In this document: one piece after another, positions 24,972 through 36,003 of the stretch
Layout of the letters: each line of letters opens with the position of its first letter
Numbering within the stretch: the stretch's first letter is position 1
Assembly: GCA_026874595.1 (NCBI GenBank)
Contig: CM049317.1
Coordinates: 21,838,882 to 21,902,881 of the forward strand
Length of the DNA stretch: 64,000 nucleotides
Source: Sipunculus nudus
Taxonomy: Eukaryota > Annelida > Sipuncula > Golfingiida > Sipunculidae
Direction: 5' to 3'
Program-made: the position numbers and the translations under genes
The notes under the pieces: generated by a model
Database searches by the model: none
What the model was told of the DNA's origin: nothing
What the model saw: the letters and a program-made list of their open reading frames with translations, nothing else

Positions 24972-27130
24972 ATAGTACGTGACAAACAGTATTTCATGCC
25001 CGAAGGGATCGGGTAACCCGTATCCCTGATATAGCATATATTAGATGTGACAAACACTTATTGGAGTATTTCATGCGCGTAGGGTTAGGGTATCCCGTAT
25101 CCCGGATATAGGATACATTAATAGTGACAAACACTTACTGAAGTATTTCATGTCCGAAGGCTTAGTGTCATCCGTATCCAGGATATACCATATATTAAAA
25201 GTGACAAACACTTACTCGTGTATTCATGCCTGAAGGGTTAGGGTAATCCGTGTCCCGGATACAGCATATATTATTAGTGACAAATAACTACTGAGTATTT
25301 CATGCAGAAAGGGTTAGGGTAACCCGTATCCCGGATATACCATATATTCATAGTGACAAACACTGAGTAAACACTTACTGGTGTATTTAATGCTCGTCGG
25401 AGTAGGGTCACCCGTATCCCGGATATTCCATATATTAAAAGTGACAAACACTTCCTATATTACATCATACCCGCGGGGATCGGGTAACCATTAACCCGGG
25501 TATACGTATATTAATAGTGACAAAGATTTACTGGAGTATCTCATGTCCGAAGGCTTAGGGTAACCCGTATCCACGATATAACATATTAATAGTGACCAAT
25601 ACTTATACATGAATATTCCATGCCCAAAGGCTTAGGCTATCCCGTATCCCGGTTAAAGCAAATATTAATAGTGACATACACCTACTGCAGTATTCCCTGC
25701 CCGAAGGGTTAGCGTAACCCGTATCCCAGATAAGCATATATATTAATAGTGACAAACACTTACTCGTGTATTCATGCACAAAGGGTTAGGGTAACCCGTG
25801 TCCCGGACATAGCATATATTTTTATTGACAAATAACTAATGGAGTATTTTATGCAGAAAGGGTTTGGGTAACCCGTATCGCGGATATACCATATATTAAT
25901 AGTGACAAACACTTACTCGTGTATTCATGCACAAAGGGTTGGGGTAACCCGTGTCCCGGATATGGCATATATTATTAGTGACAAATAACTAATGGAGTAT
26001 TTCATGCAGACAGGGTTAGGGTAACCCGTATCCCGGATATACCATATATTAATAGTGACAAACTCTTACTGGTGTATTTCATGCTCGAAAGGTCGTGTAA
26101 CCCGAATCCCATATACCATATATTAATAGTGACAAACACTTCCTATAGTATTACATGCCCGAAGGGATCGGCTATCCCGTATCCCGGATATACGTATATT
26201 AAATGTTACAAACACTTATTGGAGTATTTCATGCCCGAAGGGTTAGGGTAACCCGTATCCCGGATATAGGATACATTAATAGTGACAAACACGTACTGGA
26301 GTATTTTAAAACTAAAGGCTTAATGTAACCCGTATCCCGGATATAGCATATATTAATTGTGACAAACACCTACTGGAGTTTTTCACGCCCCAAGGGTTAG
26401 GGTAACCCGTATCCTGGATATAGCACATATTAATAATGACAAACAGTTACAGGAGTATTTCATATGCAAAGGGTTAGGGTAACCCGTGTATAGGATACAG
26501 CATATATTAATAGCGACGAACATTTACTGCAGTTTTTCATGACCGAAGGGTTAGCGTAACCCGTATCATGGATATAGCATATATGAATAGTGGCAAACAC
26601 TAACAGGAGTATTTCATGTCCGAAGGGTTAGGGTAACCAGTATCCCGGATATAGCACATATTAATAAAGACAAACACTTACCCGAGTATTTCATGCCCGA
26701 AGGGTTAGGGTAACCCGTATGCCGGATATTGCATATATTAATACTGACAAACACTTACTGAAGTATTTCATGCCCGAAGGGATAGCGTAACCCGAGTCAC
26801 GGATATAGTATATATGAATTGTGACAAACACTTACTGGAATATTTCAGTGACACACACTTACTTGAGAATTTCAGGTCCGAATGGTTTGGGTAACCCGTA
26901 TCCCGCATTCACCATATAATAGTGGTGACAACGACTTACTGGAGTATTTCAAGACTAAAGGCTTAGTGTAACCCGTTTCCCGGATATAGCATATATTAAT
27001 TCTGACAAACGCTTACTCCAGTATTTCATGCCCGAAGGATTAGGGTAACCCATATTCCGGAATAGCATATATCATTAGTGACAACCACTTACTGGAGTAT
27101 TTTACGCCCGAAGGATAAGGGTAGCCGATA
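24972..27130. repeat. Block 2: ~77-bp satellite, about 28 copies
   Basis: The unit runs through gtgacaaacacttactggag, tatttcatgcccgaagg, gttagggtaacccgtatc and ccggatatagcatatatt. Each unit carries the small inverted repeat GGGTTA-GGG-TAACCC, which includes a TTAGGG-like stretch. Copies vary by scattered substitutions and a few short deletions. It passes straight into block 3 near 27131 with no spacer. Confidence 0.95.
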
Positions 27131-30100
27131 CTTTTTATGGTAGCAAATAGCTGCTATTTGCGCGTGCGATTCACTGGGACCAATCTGGCAGCCCGCTCTG
27201 ATATCCACTCCCCCTGGCGGCAGTCATGACACTTTTTATTTATTAGCAAATAGCTGCTATTTGCCCTTGAGTCTCATGGGGGCCTCTCTGTCAGGCCGCT
27301 CTTATATCCACTCCCCCTGGCGGCAGTCTTGGCACCTTTAAAGGTGGCAAATAGCTGCTATTTGCGCGTGCGATTTATGGGGTCCCCTCGGCCTCTGGCA
27401 GCCCGCTCTGATATCTACTCCCCCTGGCGGCAGTCTTGACACTTTTTATGGTAGCAAATATCTGCTATTTGCGCTTGCGAATCATGGGGGGCCTCTCTGC
27501 CAGGCCGCTCTCATATCTAGTCCCCCCGGCGGCAGTCTTGACACTTTTTATGGTAGCAAATAGCTGCTATTTGCGCTTGTGACCCATGGGGGCCTATCTG
27601 TCAGGCCGCTCTCATATGCTCTCCCCCTGGCGGCAGTCTTGACACTTTTTATGGTACCAAAATAGCTGCTATTTGCGCTTGCGAATCATGGGGTGCCTCT
27701 TTGCAAGGCCGCTCTCATATCCACTCCCCCTGGCGGCAGTCTTGACACTTTTTATGGTAGCAAATAGCTGCTATTTGCGCTTGCGAATCATGGGGGCCTC
27801 TCTATCAGGTCGCTCTCATATCCAGTCCCCCTGGCGGCAGTCTTGGCACCTTTTCTGGTAGCAAATAGCTGCTTTTTGCGCATGTGACTCATAGGGACCC
27901 CTCTGCCAGGCCTCTGAGATCTCCATTCCCCCTGGTGGCACTCTTAACACCTTTTCTGGTAGCAAATAGCTGCTATTTGCGCTTCCGTCTCATTGGGACC
28001 TTTCCGCAGGTTGCTGAGCTATCCACTCTCCCTGGCGGCAGTCTTGACACCTTTTATGGTAGCAAATAGCTGCTATTTGCGCGTGCGATTCATAGGGCCT
28101 CTGGCAGTCCAGTCTCTAGTACACTGCCCCTGGCGGTAATCTTAACACTCAATGCGATGCTACTAGAAATTTTACCCCCTCCTATATTTTTAGGGTAGCA
28201 AATAGCTGCTATTTGCGCGTGCGATTCATGGGGGCCCCTTTGTCTGCCTGCTCTCTAGTCCACTCCCCCTGGCGGCAGTCTTAACACTCAATGCGATGAT
28301 ACCAGAAATTTTACCCCCTCCTAAATTTTAAGGGTAGCAAATAGCTGTTATTTGCGCGTGCGACACATGGGGGCCCCTCTGTCTGTCCACTTGCATGTCC
28401 ACTCCCCCTGGCGGCAGTCTTGACATATTTTATGGTAGCAAAAGGCTGCTATTTGCACTTTCGACTCGTGGGGACCAGTCTGCCAGGCCGCTGAGATCTT
28501 TTCTCCGCCGGGCGGCAGTCTTGACAACTTTATGGTAGCAAATAGCTGCTATTTGCGCATCCGACTTTTGGGGACCCCTCTGCCAGGCCTCTGAGATCTC
28601 CACTCCCCCTGGTGGCAGTCTTAACACCTTTTCTGGTAGCAAATAGCTGCTTTTTGCGCATGTGACTCATAGGGACCCCTCTGCCAGGCCTCTGAGATCT
28701 CCATTCCCCCTGGTGGCACTCTTAACACCTTTTCTGGTAGCAAATAGCTGCTATTTGCGCTTCCGTCTCATTGGGACCTTTCCGCAGGTTGCTGAGCTAT
28801 CCACTCTCCCTGGCGGCAGTCTTGACACCTTTTATGGTAGCAAATAGCTGCTATTTGCGCGTGCGATTCATAGGGCCTCTGGCAGTCCAGTCTCTAGTAC
28901 ACTCCCCCTGGCGGTAATCTTAACACTCAATGCGATGCTACTAGAAATTTAACCCCCTCCTAAATTTTTAGGGTAGCAAATAGCTGCTATTTGCGCGTGC
29001 GACTCATGGGGGCCCCTCTGTCTGTCCACTCTCATGTCCACCCCCCTGGCGGCAGTCTTGACACCTTTTATTGTAGCAAATAGCTGCGATTTGCGCGTGC
29101 GATTCATAGGGTCCCTGTGGCATTCCTGTCTTATGTCCACTCCCCCTGGCGGCAGTCTTAACAGTTAATGCGATGCTACCAGAAATTTATGACCTCCTAA
29201 ATTTTTTAGGGTAACAAATAGCTGCTGTTTGCGCGTGCGATTCATGGACCCCCCTCTGGCAGCCCGCTGTGTGTCCACTCCTCCTGGCGGCAGTCTTGAT
29301 AGTTTTTCTGGTAGCAAATAGCTGCTATTTGCGCTTGTGACCCATGGGGGCCTATCTGTCAGGCCGCTCTCATATGCTCTCCCCCTGGCGGCAGTCTTGG
29401 CACCTTTTAAGGAAGCAAGTAGCTGCTATTTGCGCGTGCGATTCATGGACCCCCCTCTGGCAGCCCGCTGTGTGTCCACTCCCCCTGGCGGCAGTCTTGA
29501 TAGTTTTTCTGGTAGCAAATAGCTGCTATTTGCGCTTGTGACCCATGGGGGCCTATCTGTCAGGCCGCTCTCATATGCCCCCCCCCCTGGCGGCAGTCTT
29601 GACACTTTTTATGGTACCAAAATAGCTGCTATTTGCGCTTGCGAATCATGGGGTGCCTCTTTGCAAGTCCGCTCTCATATCCACTCCCCCTGGCGGCAGT
29701 CTTGACATTTTTATGGTAGCAAATAGCTGCTATTTGCGCTTGCGAATCATGGGGGCCTCTCTATCAGGTCGCTCTCATATCCAGTCCCCCTGGCGGCAGT
29801 CTTGGCACCTTTTCTGGTAGCAAATAGCTGCTTTTTGCGCATGTGACTCATAGGGACCCCTCTGCCAGGCCTCTGAGATCTCCATTCCCCCTGGTGGCAC
29901 TCTTAACACCTTTTCTGGTAGCAAATAGCTGCAATTTGCGCTTCCGTCTCATTGGGACCTTTCCGCAGGTTGCTGAGCTATCCACTCTCCCTGGCGGCAG
30001 TCTTGACACCTTTTATGGTAGCAAATAGCTGCTATTTGCGCGTGCGATTCATAGGGCCTCTGGCAGTCCAGTCTCTAGTACACTCCCCCTGGCGGTAATC

Positions 30101-32520
30101 TTAACACTCAATGCGATGCTACTAGAAATTTTACCCCCTCCTAAATTTTTAGGGTAGCAAATAGCTGCTATTTGCGCGTGCGATTCATGGGGGCCCCTTT
30201 GTCTGCCTGCTCTCTAGTCCACTCCCCCTGGCGGCAGTCTTAACACTCAATGCGATGATACCAGAAATTTTACCCCCTCCTAAATTTTTTAGGGTAGTAA
30301 ATTGCTGCTATTTGCTCGTGCGACTCATGGGGGCCCCTCTGTCTGTCCACTCTCATGTCCACCCCCCTGGCGGCAGTCTTGACACCTTTTATTGTAGCAA
30401 ATAGCTGCGATTTGCGCGTGCGATTCATAGGGTCCCTGTGGCATTCCTGTCTTATGTCCACTCCCCCTGGCGGCAGTCTTAACAGTTAATGCGATGCTAC
30501 CAGAAATTTATGACCTCCTAAATTTTTTAGGGTAACAAATAGCTGCTGTTTGCGCGTGCGATTCATGGTGGCCCCTCTGTCTGCGCGCACTCATGTCCAC
30601 TACCCCTGGTGGCAGTCATAGCGCTCAATGCGATGCTACTGTAAATTTTACCCCCTCCTAATTTTTAAGGGTAGCAAATAGCTGCTATTTGCGCGTGCGA
30701 CTCATGGGGGCCCCTCTGTCAGTCCACTTGCATGTCCACTCCCCCTGGCGGCAGTCTTGACATATTTTATGGTAGCAAATAGCTGCTATTTGCGCTTGCG
30801 ACTCGTGGGGACCAGTCTGCCAGGCCGCTGAGATCTTCTCTCCGCCTGGCGGCAGTCTTGACAACTTTTATGGTAGCAAATAGCTTCCATTTGCGCGTCC
30901 GACTTATGGGGACCCCTCTGCCAGGTCTCTGAGATCTCCACTCGCCTTGGTGGCAGTCTTAACACCTTTCCTGTTAGCAAATAGCTGCTATTTGAGCTTG
31001 CGACTCAAGGGGACCCCTCTGCCGGGCCTCTGAGATCTCCATTCCCCCTGGTGGCAGTCTTAACACCTTTTCTGGTAGCAAATAGCTGCTATTTGCGCTT
31101 GCGACTCATGGGGACCACTCCGCAGGTTGTTGAGCTATCCACTCCCCCTGGGGGAAGTCTTGACACCTTTTATGGTAGCTAATAGCTGATATTTGCGCGT
31201 GCGATTCTTTGTGCCTCTGTGGCAGTCCTGTCTCATGTCCACTCCCCCTGGCGGCAGTCTTAACACTCAGTGCGATGCTTCTAGAAATTTATGACCTCCT
31301 ATTTTTTTTAGGGTAGCAAATAGCTGCTATTTGCGCGTGCGATTCATGGGGGCCCCTCTGTCTGCCCGCTCTAATGTTTACCCCCCCTGGCGGCAATCTT
31401 AACACTTAATGCGATTCTACTAGAAATTTTACCCCCTCCTAATTTTTAAGGGTAGCAAATAACTGCTTTTTGCGCGTGCGACTCCTGGGGGCCCCTCTGT
31501 CTGTCCACTTGCATGTCCACTCCCCCTGGCGGCAGTCTTGATATATTTTATGGTAGCAAATAGCTGCTATTTGTGCCTGCGACTCGTGGGTACCCCTCTG
31601 CCAGGCCGCTGAGATCTCCTCTCCCCCTGGCGGCAGTCTTGACAACCTCTATAGTAGCAAATAGCTGCTATTTGCGCGTGCGATTCATGGGGCCCCGGTG
31701 GCAGGCCTCTGAGATCTCCACTCCCCCTGGTGGCAGTCTTAACACCTTTCCTGGTAGCAAATAGCTGCTATTTGCGCTTGCGACTCATGGGGACCCCTCC
31801 GCCAGGCCTCTGAGATCTGAGATCTCCACTCGCCCTGGTGGCAGTCTTAACACCTTTTCTGGTAGCAAATAGCTGCTATTTGCGCTTGCGACTCATGGGG
31901 ACCCCTCCGCAGGTTGCTGAGCTATCCACTCCCCCTGCCGGTGGTCTTGGCACCTTTTATGGTAGCAAATAGCTGCTATTTGCGCGTGCGATTCATAGGG
32001 CCCCTGTGGCAGTCCTGTCTCTAGTCCACTCCCCCTGGCGGCAATCTTAACTCTCAATGTGATGCTACCAGAAATATTACCCCGTCCTTAATTTTTTAGG
32101 GTAGCAAGTAACTGCTATTTGCGCGTGCGATTCATGGGGGCCCCTCTGTCTGCCCGCACTCATGTCCACTCCCTCTGGCGGCAGTAATAACGCTCAATGC
32201 CATGCTACTATAAATTTTACCCCCTCCTAAATTATTTTGGGTAGCAAATAGCTGCTAGTTACGCGTGCGAATCATGGGGCCCCTCTGTCTGCCCGCTCTC
32301 ATGTGCACTCCCCCTGGCGGCAGTCTTAACACTCAATGCGATGCTTCTATATATTTAACCCCATCCCAATTTTTTTTAGGGTAGCAAATAGCAGCTATTT
32401 GCGCGTGCCATTCATGGGGCCCCTGTGGCTGGCCGTTCACATGCCACTCCCCCTGCCGGCAAGCTTAAGATTAATGCGATGCTTCTATAAATTTTATCCC
32501 CTCCCAATTTTTTTAGGGTA
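27131..32520. repeat. Block 3: ~100-145-bp satellite with a 19-bp palindrome, roughly 50 copies
   Basis: Each unit contains GCAAATAGCTGCTATTTGC, two 9-bp arms that are exact reverse complements around one central base. The palindrome is followed by a 'gcgcgtgcgattcatgggg' stretch, a variable C/T-rich part and 'cactccccctggcggcagtc'. A long unit type adds about 45 bases ('ctcaatgcgatgctact' and 'ttaccccctcctaaattt'). A segment of more than 190 bp recurs almost unchanged starting near 27855, 28634 and 29815, showing higher-order amplification. All open frames in it are repeat translation, including a 61-codon frame that occurs three times. Confidence 0.95.
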
Positions 32521-32623
32521 CTACAGGCTGCCAAAGCTTCCCCCCCCCCGCCGGCACTAATGAGAAACTGCCTGCGAAAAATCGAAAAGTCCCATAAGCT
32601 TAACTACAGGCCGCTACCGATCT

Positions 32624-34227
32624 CCAGCCAAAGCGACTGAAAAGTATAAGTGTGATGTAATCACGGAAATATATCATTGTAGATACCACACAAAACATGA
32701 TAACCAGGCTTCCCAAGGACAAACTAACAACAATCCAACGTCTACTTTGTTACACACAAAATCTGAGTCCTCTACGTCCATAATCAGTTTACCCTTATTT
32801 CACTCTGAATAAGCACAGGTGACCGCAGTTATATCACTTATTTTTTCTTGATGTTTTTGCATCCACTTCTTCAGCCAAAGGGATATACAGTCACATGTGA
32901 AAGGATTACCACCAAGAGCTATTTCCCTAATTGCTTGAAGATCCCAATCTTTGACAGTCCTTGGGAGGGCTTGTATATAATTATTTCTCAACAGAACATG
33001 CTCTGTTTTGGTAAGGTATCTGTAGAAATCTGATGGTAAGCTGCTTATATTGTTAGAAGACACATCAATACTAGAAATCATATTGTCAAACGGTTTCAAA
33101 TCCAGGGAATCGATGCTACCATTAGTAATATATAGTTCATAATCAGTTATATTTGCAGCTGCAGTGGTTGTAATATGCGGCAAAGAGTGAAAGCTTTGCT
33201 GAACACATCTAACTCTTAAGGTATGATTAGCAGGGGTCTTAACACAGTGGCATTGTCCAATGGAAGTACAGTTCTCTAGACTGCATTGAAAGTCGACCTC
33301 TAGTATCTTGTAGATCCTCTTTGACTTGAGACGATCTGGTTTATAGCATGTCACATAAAGCAGAGCTTCGGCTGAGGTGTTCTTGAAAAAAATTATGAAG
33401 ACTTTTAGCATGTGTATGACTTCAAACATGTCACAGTCACAGTAAAATCCATTGTCGGAAAATAGAAATGTTATATCCCTCTGTCCCAAGAGATCGAAGG
33501 GATTCTTTATTTTAAAGTCATCTATCAGCAGCTGCTTAAGAGAATGGATCTTGTTGTATCTCAGGTCTATATAAGCAAACTGTCCCCTGTGCACCTGAGT
33601 CGGTGAATAATTGACTGTGTTCACAATATTCTCGATTTGGTTAAAACTAACATTAACCCGTGTCATTGATTCTATACCTCTGTGAATCATGAAATATGGC
33701 ATCTTCAGTGGCCAGCAGTCAATCACTTGAAGTTTATTATAACTTAAGTCCACATCGCGGAGGTTTAACAAAGAAGGCCATATAAAGGTATGTGCTTCGA
33801 TTCTTGGAAGTAAATTCCTCTTCAGGTTAACTGAGTGAAGTTTTGTCATATATCTGAAAAATGACGAATTAACGTATCTTATCTGATTATCATTGGCTAT
33901 GAAATATGATAGCCTGCTTAAACATGGTCTTTCTGAAACCAGTTTTGTCAGGCGATTGTGTGACAAATCCAGTTTTTCAATGTCAAGGTTACAAAGTGAC
34001 TGTGGCAATACTGTTAAATTTTTCTTGGATATGTCCAAATCTCGAACTACGCTTGATAGGTTGGTTAAGAAAGCATCTAGTTCTCTCTCGTTCGGCTGTT
34101 GTGAGCAATTAATTTTGAAGCTGTGGGCGCCCGAAATAAATGTGCAATTTGTAATACATGCAAGGTCTGTGGAATGTCGGGAACAGATCATCGTTAAGGT
34201 GATGATTAAAATAAGCATAGCTGACAT
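32624..34227 (-). pseudogene. Toll-like receptor C, ectodomain and membrane helix (5' part)
   Basis: Starts at the ATG at 34227 with a signal peptide (MSAMLILIITLTMICS). It continues open for 475 codons through the LRRs, the first LRRCT (FYCDCD), the middle LRRNT (GQCHCVKTPANHTLRVRC) and the second LRRCT (FTCDCISLWLKKW). At 32800-32802 a TGA replaces the tryptophan codon of the conserved PEWNKGK motif. Just downstream (about 32735) a one-base loss relative to B shifts the frame before the membrane helix. The helix and FSRFGW linker are still readable to 32624, where the satellite insertion begins. The TIR part is at 22310-22834. The long open frame could still be read as a secreted LRR protein, but nothing shows that it is used. 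Confidence 0.9.
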
Positions 34228-34285
34228 GTTTGTTCATGTCTTTATTTATCAGCTATGGTTTTCCCACTTTCTCTGTTGCCTGGAT

Positions 34286-34302
34286 CTGAATAAAAGGTAA
34301 AA
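34286..34302 (-). promoter_or_regulatory. Probable 5'-UTR splice acceptor of TLR C
   Basis: The minus strand reads ACCTTTTATTCAG then ATCCAGGCAAC, 59 bases before the ATG. It is shared with locus B at the same place. Confidence 0.4.
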
Positions 34303-36003
34303 CAGAACTTAAATAAAAAAAATATCATTCTGAAAAAACATAATATGATCGTGAAAACGATGAATATGAGTAGGATCACAAGGGCACTCACAATAATACT
34401 GCCTCTGATTTCCAGAAACGAATGGTTTCAATTAAGAAAATAATTGATATATAAAAGCACATAAGATAAAAGACTGCTCGAACTGAATTTGTGCAACTTG
34501 GCATTGCAAGTCACTCGCCGAATGAAAGATGGCGGTGGCTATCCAATACTGTGATATATGCTTGAGGTTATCATTTGGTATAAAACATCATTATAATTAG
34601 GCACATGTATCGTCATGGTACACAGAGTAAGCCGTAATATATACATCGCATGATTCTTGGAAGTAAAGAGCTCCACTAGGAGATGGTGCTTGTCTCTGCG
34701 ATACACTAACAGTAGATAACGTTTTGACGTACTGAGACAGAACATTTGATCCTTGTAGGTCTCAATTTGGTGTCGGAATAATATATTATTGATATAAAAC
34801 AACCCATTTTTAAAATCAAGCAAATCTTAATCTGTGTTTACTCAGCCTCAGAGTTCAATGACATACCAACATCGTCTATGGCGTGATAGTAACCTCATGT
34901 TTAGAGTACTGTTGTGACCACTGAAGTAAGTGGAATTCGGAGAATTTAAATACACGGGGGTAGAGCTGTGAATGGACTAAAACGTAAACGTTTGCCAGAC
35001 AATTCTGAGTTGCAACCCTTTAAAAATACACTTAAATATTTTATGCCTAGTAAGGTATATTAGTTATGCTTAAGTCACACGGCTTTGCCTGGATTCTATG
35101 GTTAGCTATATATTCATGAGCTTAAAGTCACACAGACTTTTCCTAAATACTGTGGTTATTTATATATTCATGAGATCAAAGTCACACAGGTTTGCCCAGA
35201 TATTTTGGTTAACTAATTATTCAAGAGATTTAAGTCACAAAGTCCTTACCTACCTACTGTGGTTAGGTTTATTTTTAAGAGATGGAATTTTTTTTCGCGG
35301 CTGCTGAATTTTCGGCCGTTCATATTTTGGAATATTTTGCGATCTAAAAAAACACACAGAAACCGAAATATGTATAGGTATTCCGTAGCCAAATGTGTGC
35401 CTCTTATTAACATCTTTTGGTCTGTGATTACATAGTGACAGCATTTAGTTATTATAAGGAATAGCAAGGTCATATTAAAGCAAACACGTATCAGTCATAA
35501 AGAATTGGCAACTTTGACCTCGTGGGTGGAACCGGTCAAGGAAGATCAAGATGCTCACTGATGTTTTGCAGCATTATGTACACGTCATACACTTTGGATT
35601 GACACAAATGCAATTCCCTACAGATATTCTGCCTATATGTAATGTAAAGTGACTTTACAGATTCATTCTTATAAATTGATTTTTACATAATGATTAATTA
35701 AAGATCGATGATTCAATCCAGTAATGTTTTAAAGTTAAAGGGGAATTTTCGGCTTCTTGCAAAGAATGGCTCTGTAAAACAGAACAGTTAAAAAAAGTCG
35801 CAAATAATAACTCGTGGCTCTCCTATTACACAAGCACCAAACGGTTCTTTGGTTTTCAGCTGTGTAGACGTATTTCTATTTTCTCCTGAAGGTAATGTTT
35901 AATTGTCAGATAATCTGGTATATGTGTCCAAAGGAAGCCTTTTTAAAAACATATTTAAATATATATTAAAATATATCAGTACGTATGTTTCTTTTAAATA
36001 AAC
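34303..36003. repeat. Upstream flank of TLR C, duplicated from or with the TLR B flank
   Basis: Collinear with about 14606-16260. Shared landmarks are 'gtgaatggactaaaac' (34970 with 15520), the 'tattcatgag' plus 'aagtcacac' blocks (35050-35240 with 15575-15640) and the 'gattgacacaaatg' block (35594 with 15890). Within the C copy the 'aagtcacacaga' motif recurs at about 35070, 35127, 35180 and 35234, a local ~55-bp tandem expansion not seen in B. No gene is recognised. Confidence 0.7.

Larger units (their letters stand above)
22835..32632. mobile_element. ~9.8-kb satellite-rich insertion in TLR C with 9-bp direct repeats
   Basis: The insertion separates the TIR domain of TLR C from its membrane helix. 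The 9-mer ccagccaaa lies at both junctions (22826-22834 and 32624-32632) but only one equivalent site exists in paralogues A, B and D, as expected of a target-site duplication. Inside are a TAGCAA-rich block, an AT-rich spacer, a 77-bp satellite and a 100-145-bp satellite. Near the ends, 22845-22862 and 32576-32593 are imperfect inverted repeats (14 of 18 by hand). No transposase is visible, so this would be a non-autonomous element or a tandem array that grew inside one. It may be several events. Confidence 0.7.

Noticed and set aside
24788-25057. Minus-strand frames, one containing DEEKYDVHF that faintly recalls a TIR box 1
   Set aside because: The frame begins in the satellite and the rest of the TIR domain is absent; similarity is too short.
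24972-27130. Interstitial telomere array
   Set aside because: TTAGGG is embedded once per 77-bp unit rather than in tandem, so this is not a telomeric repeat tract.
27884-30028. A 61-codon frame that occurs three times with the same peptide, and many other 60-70-codon frames in 27.1-32.5 kb
   Set aside because: They are translations of satellite units; identity reflects recent array amplification, not selection on a protein.
22880-32520. Regularly spaced repeats that could suggest a CRISPR array
   Set aside because: Units are contiguous tandem copies without unique spacers, with irregular length, in a eukaryotic context and with no cas genes.
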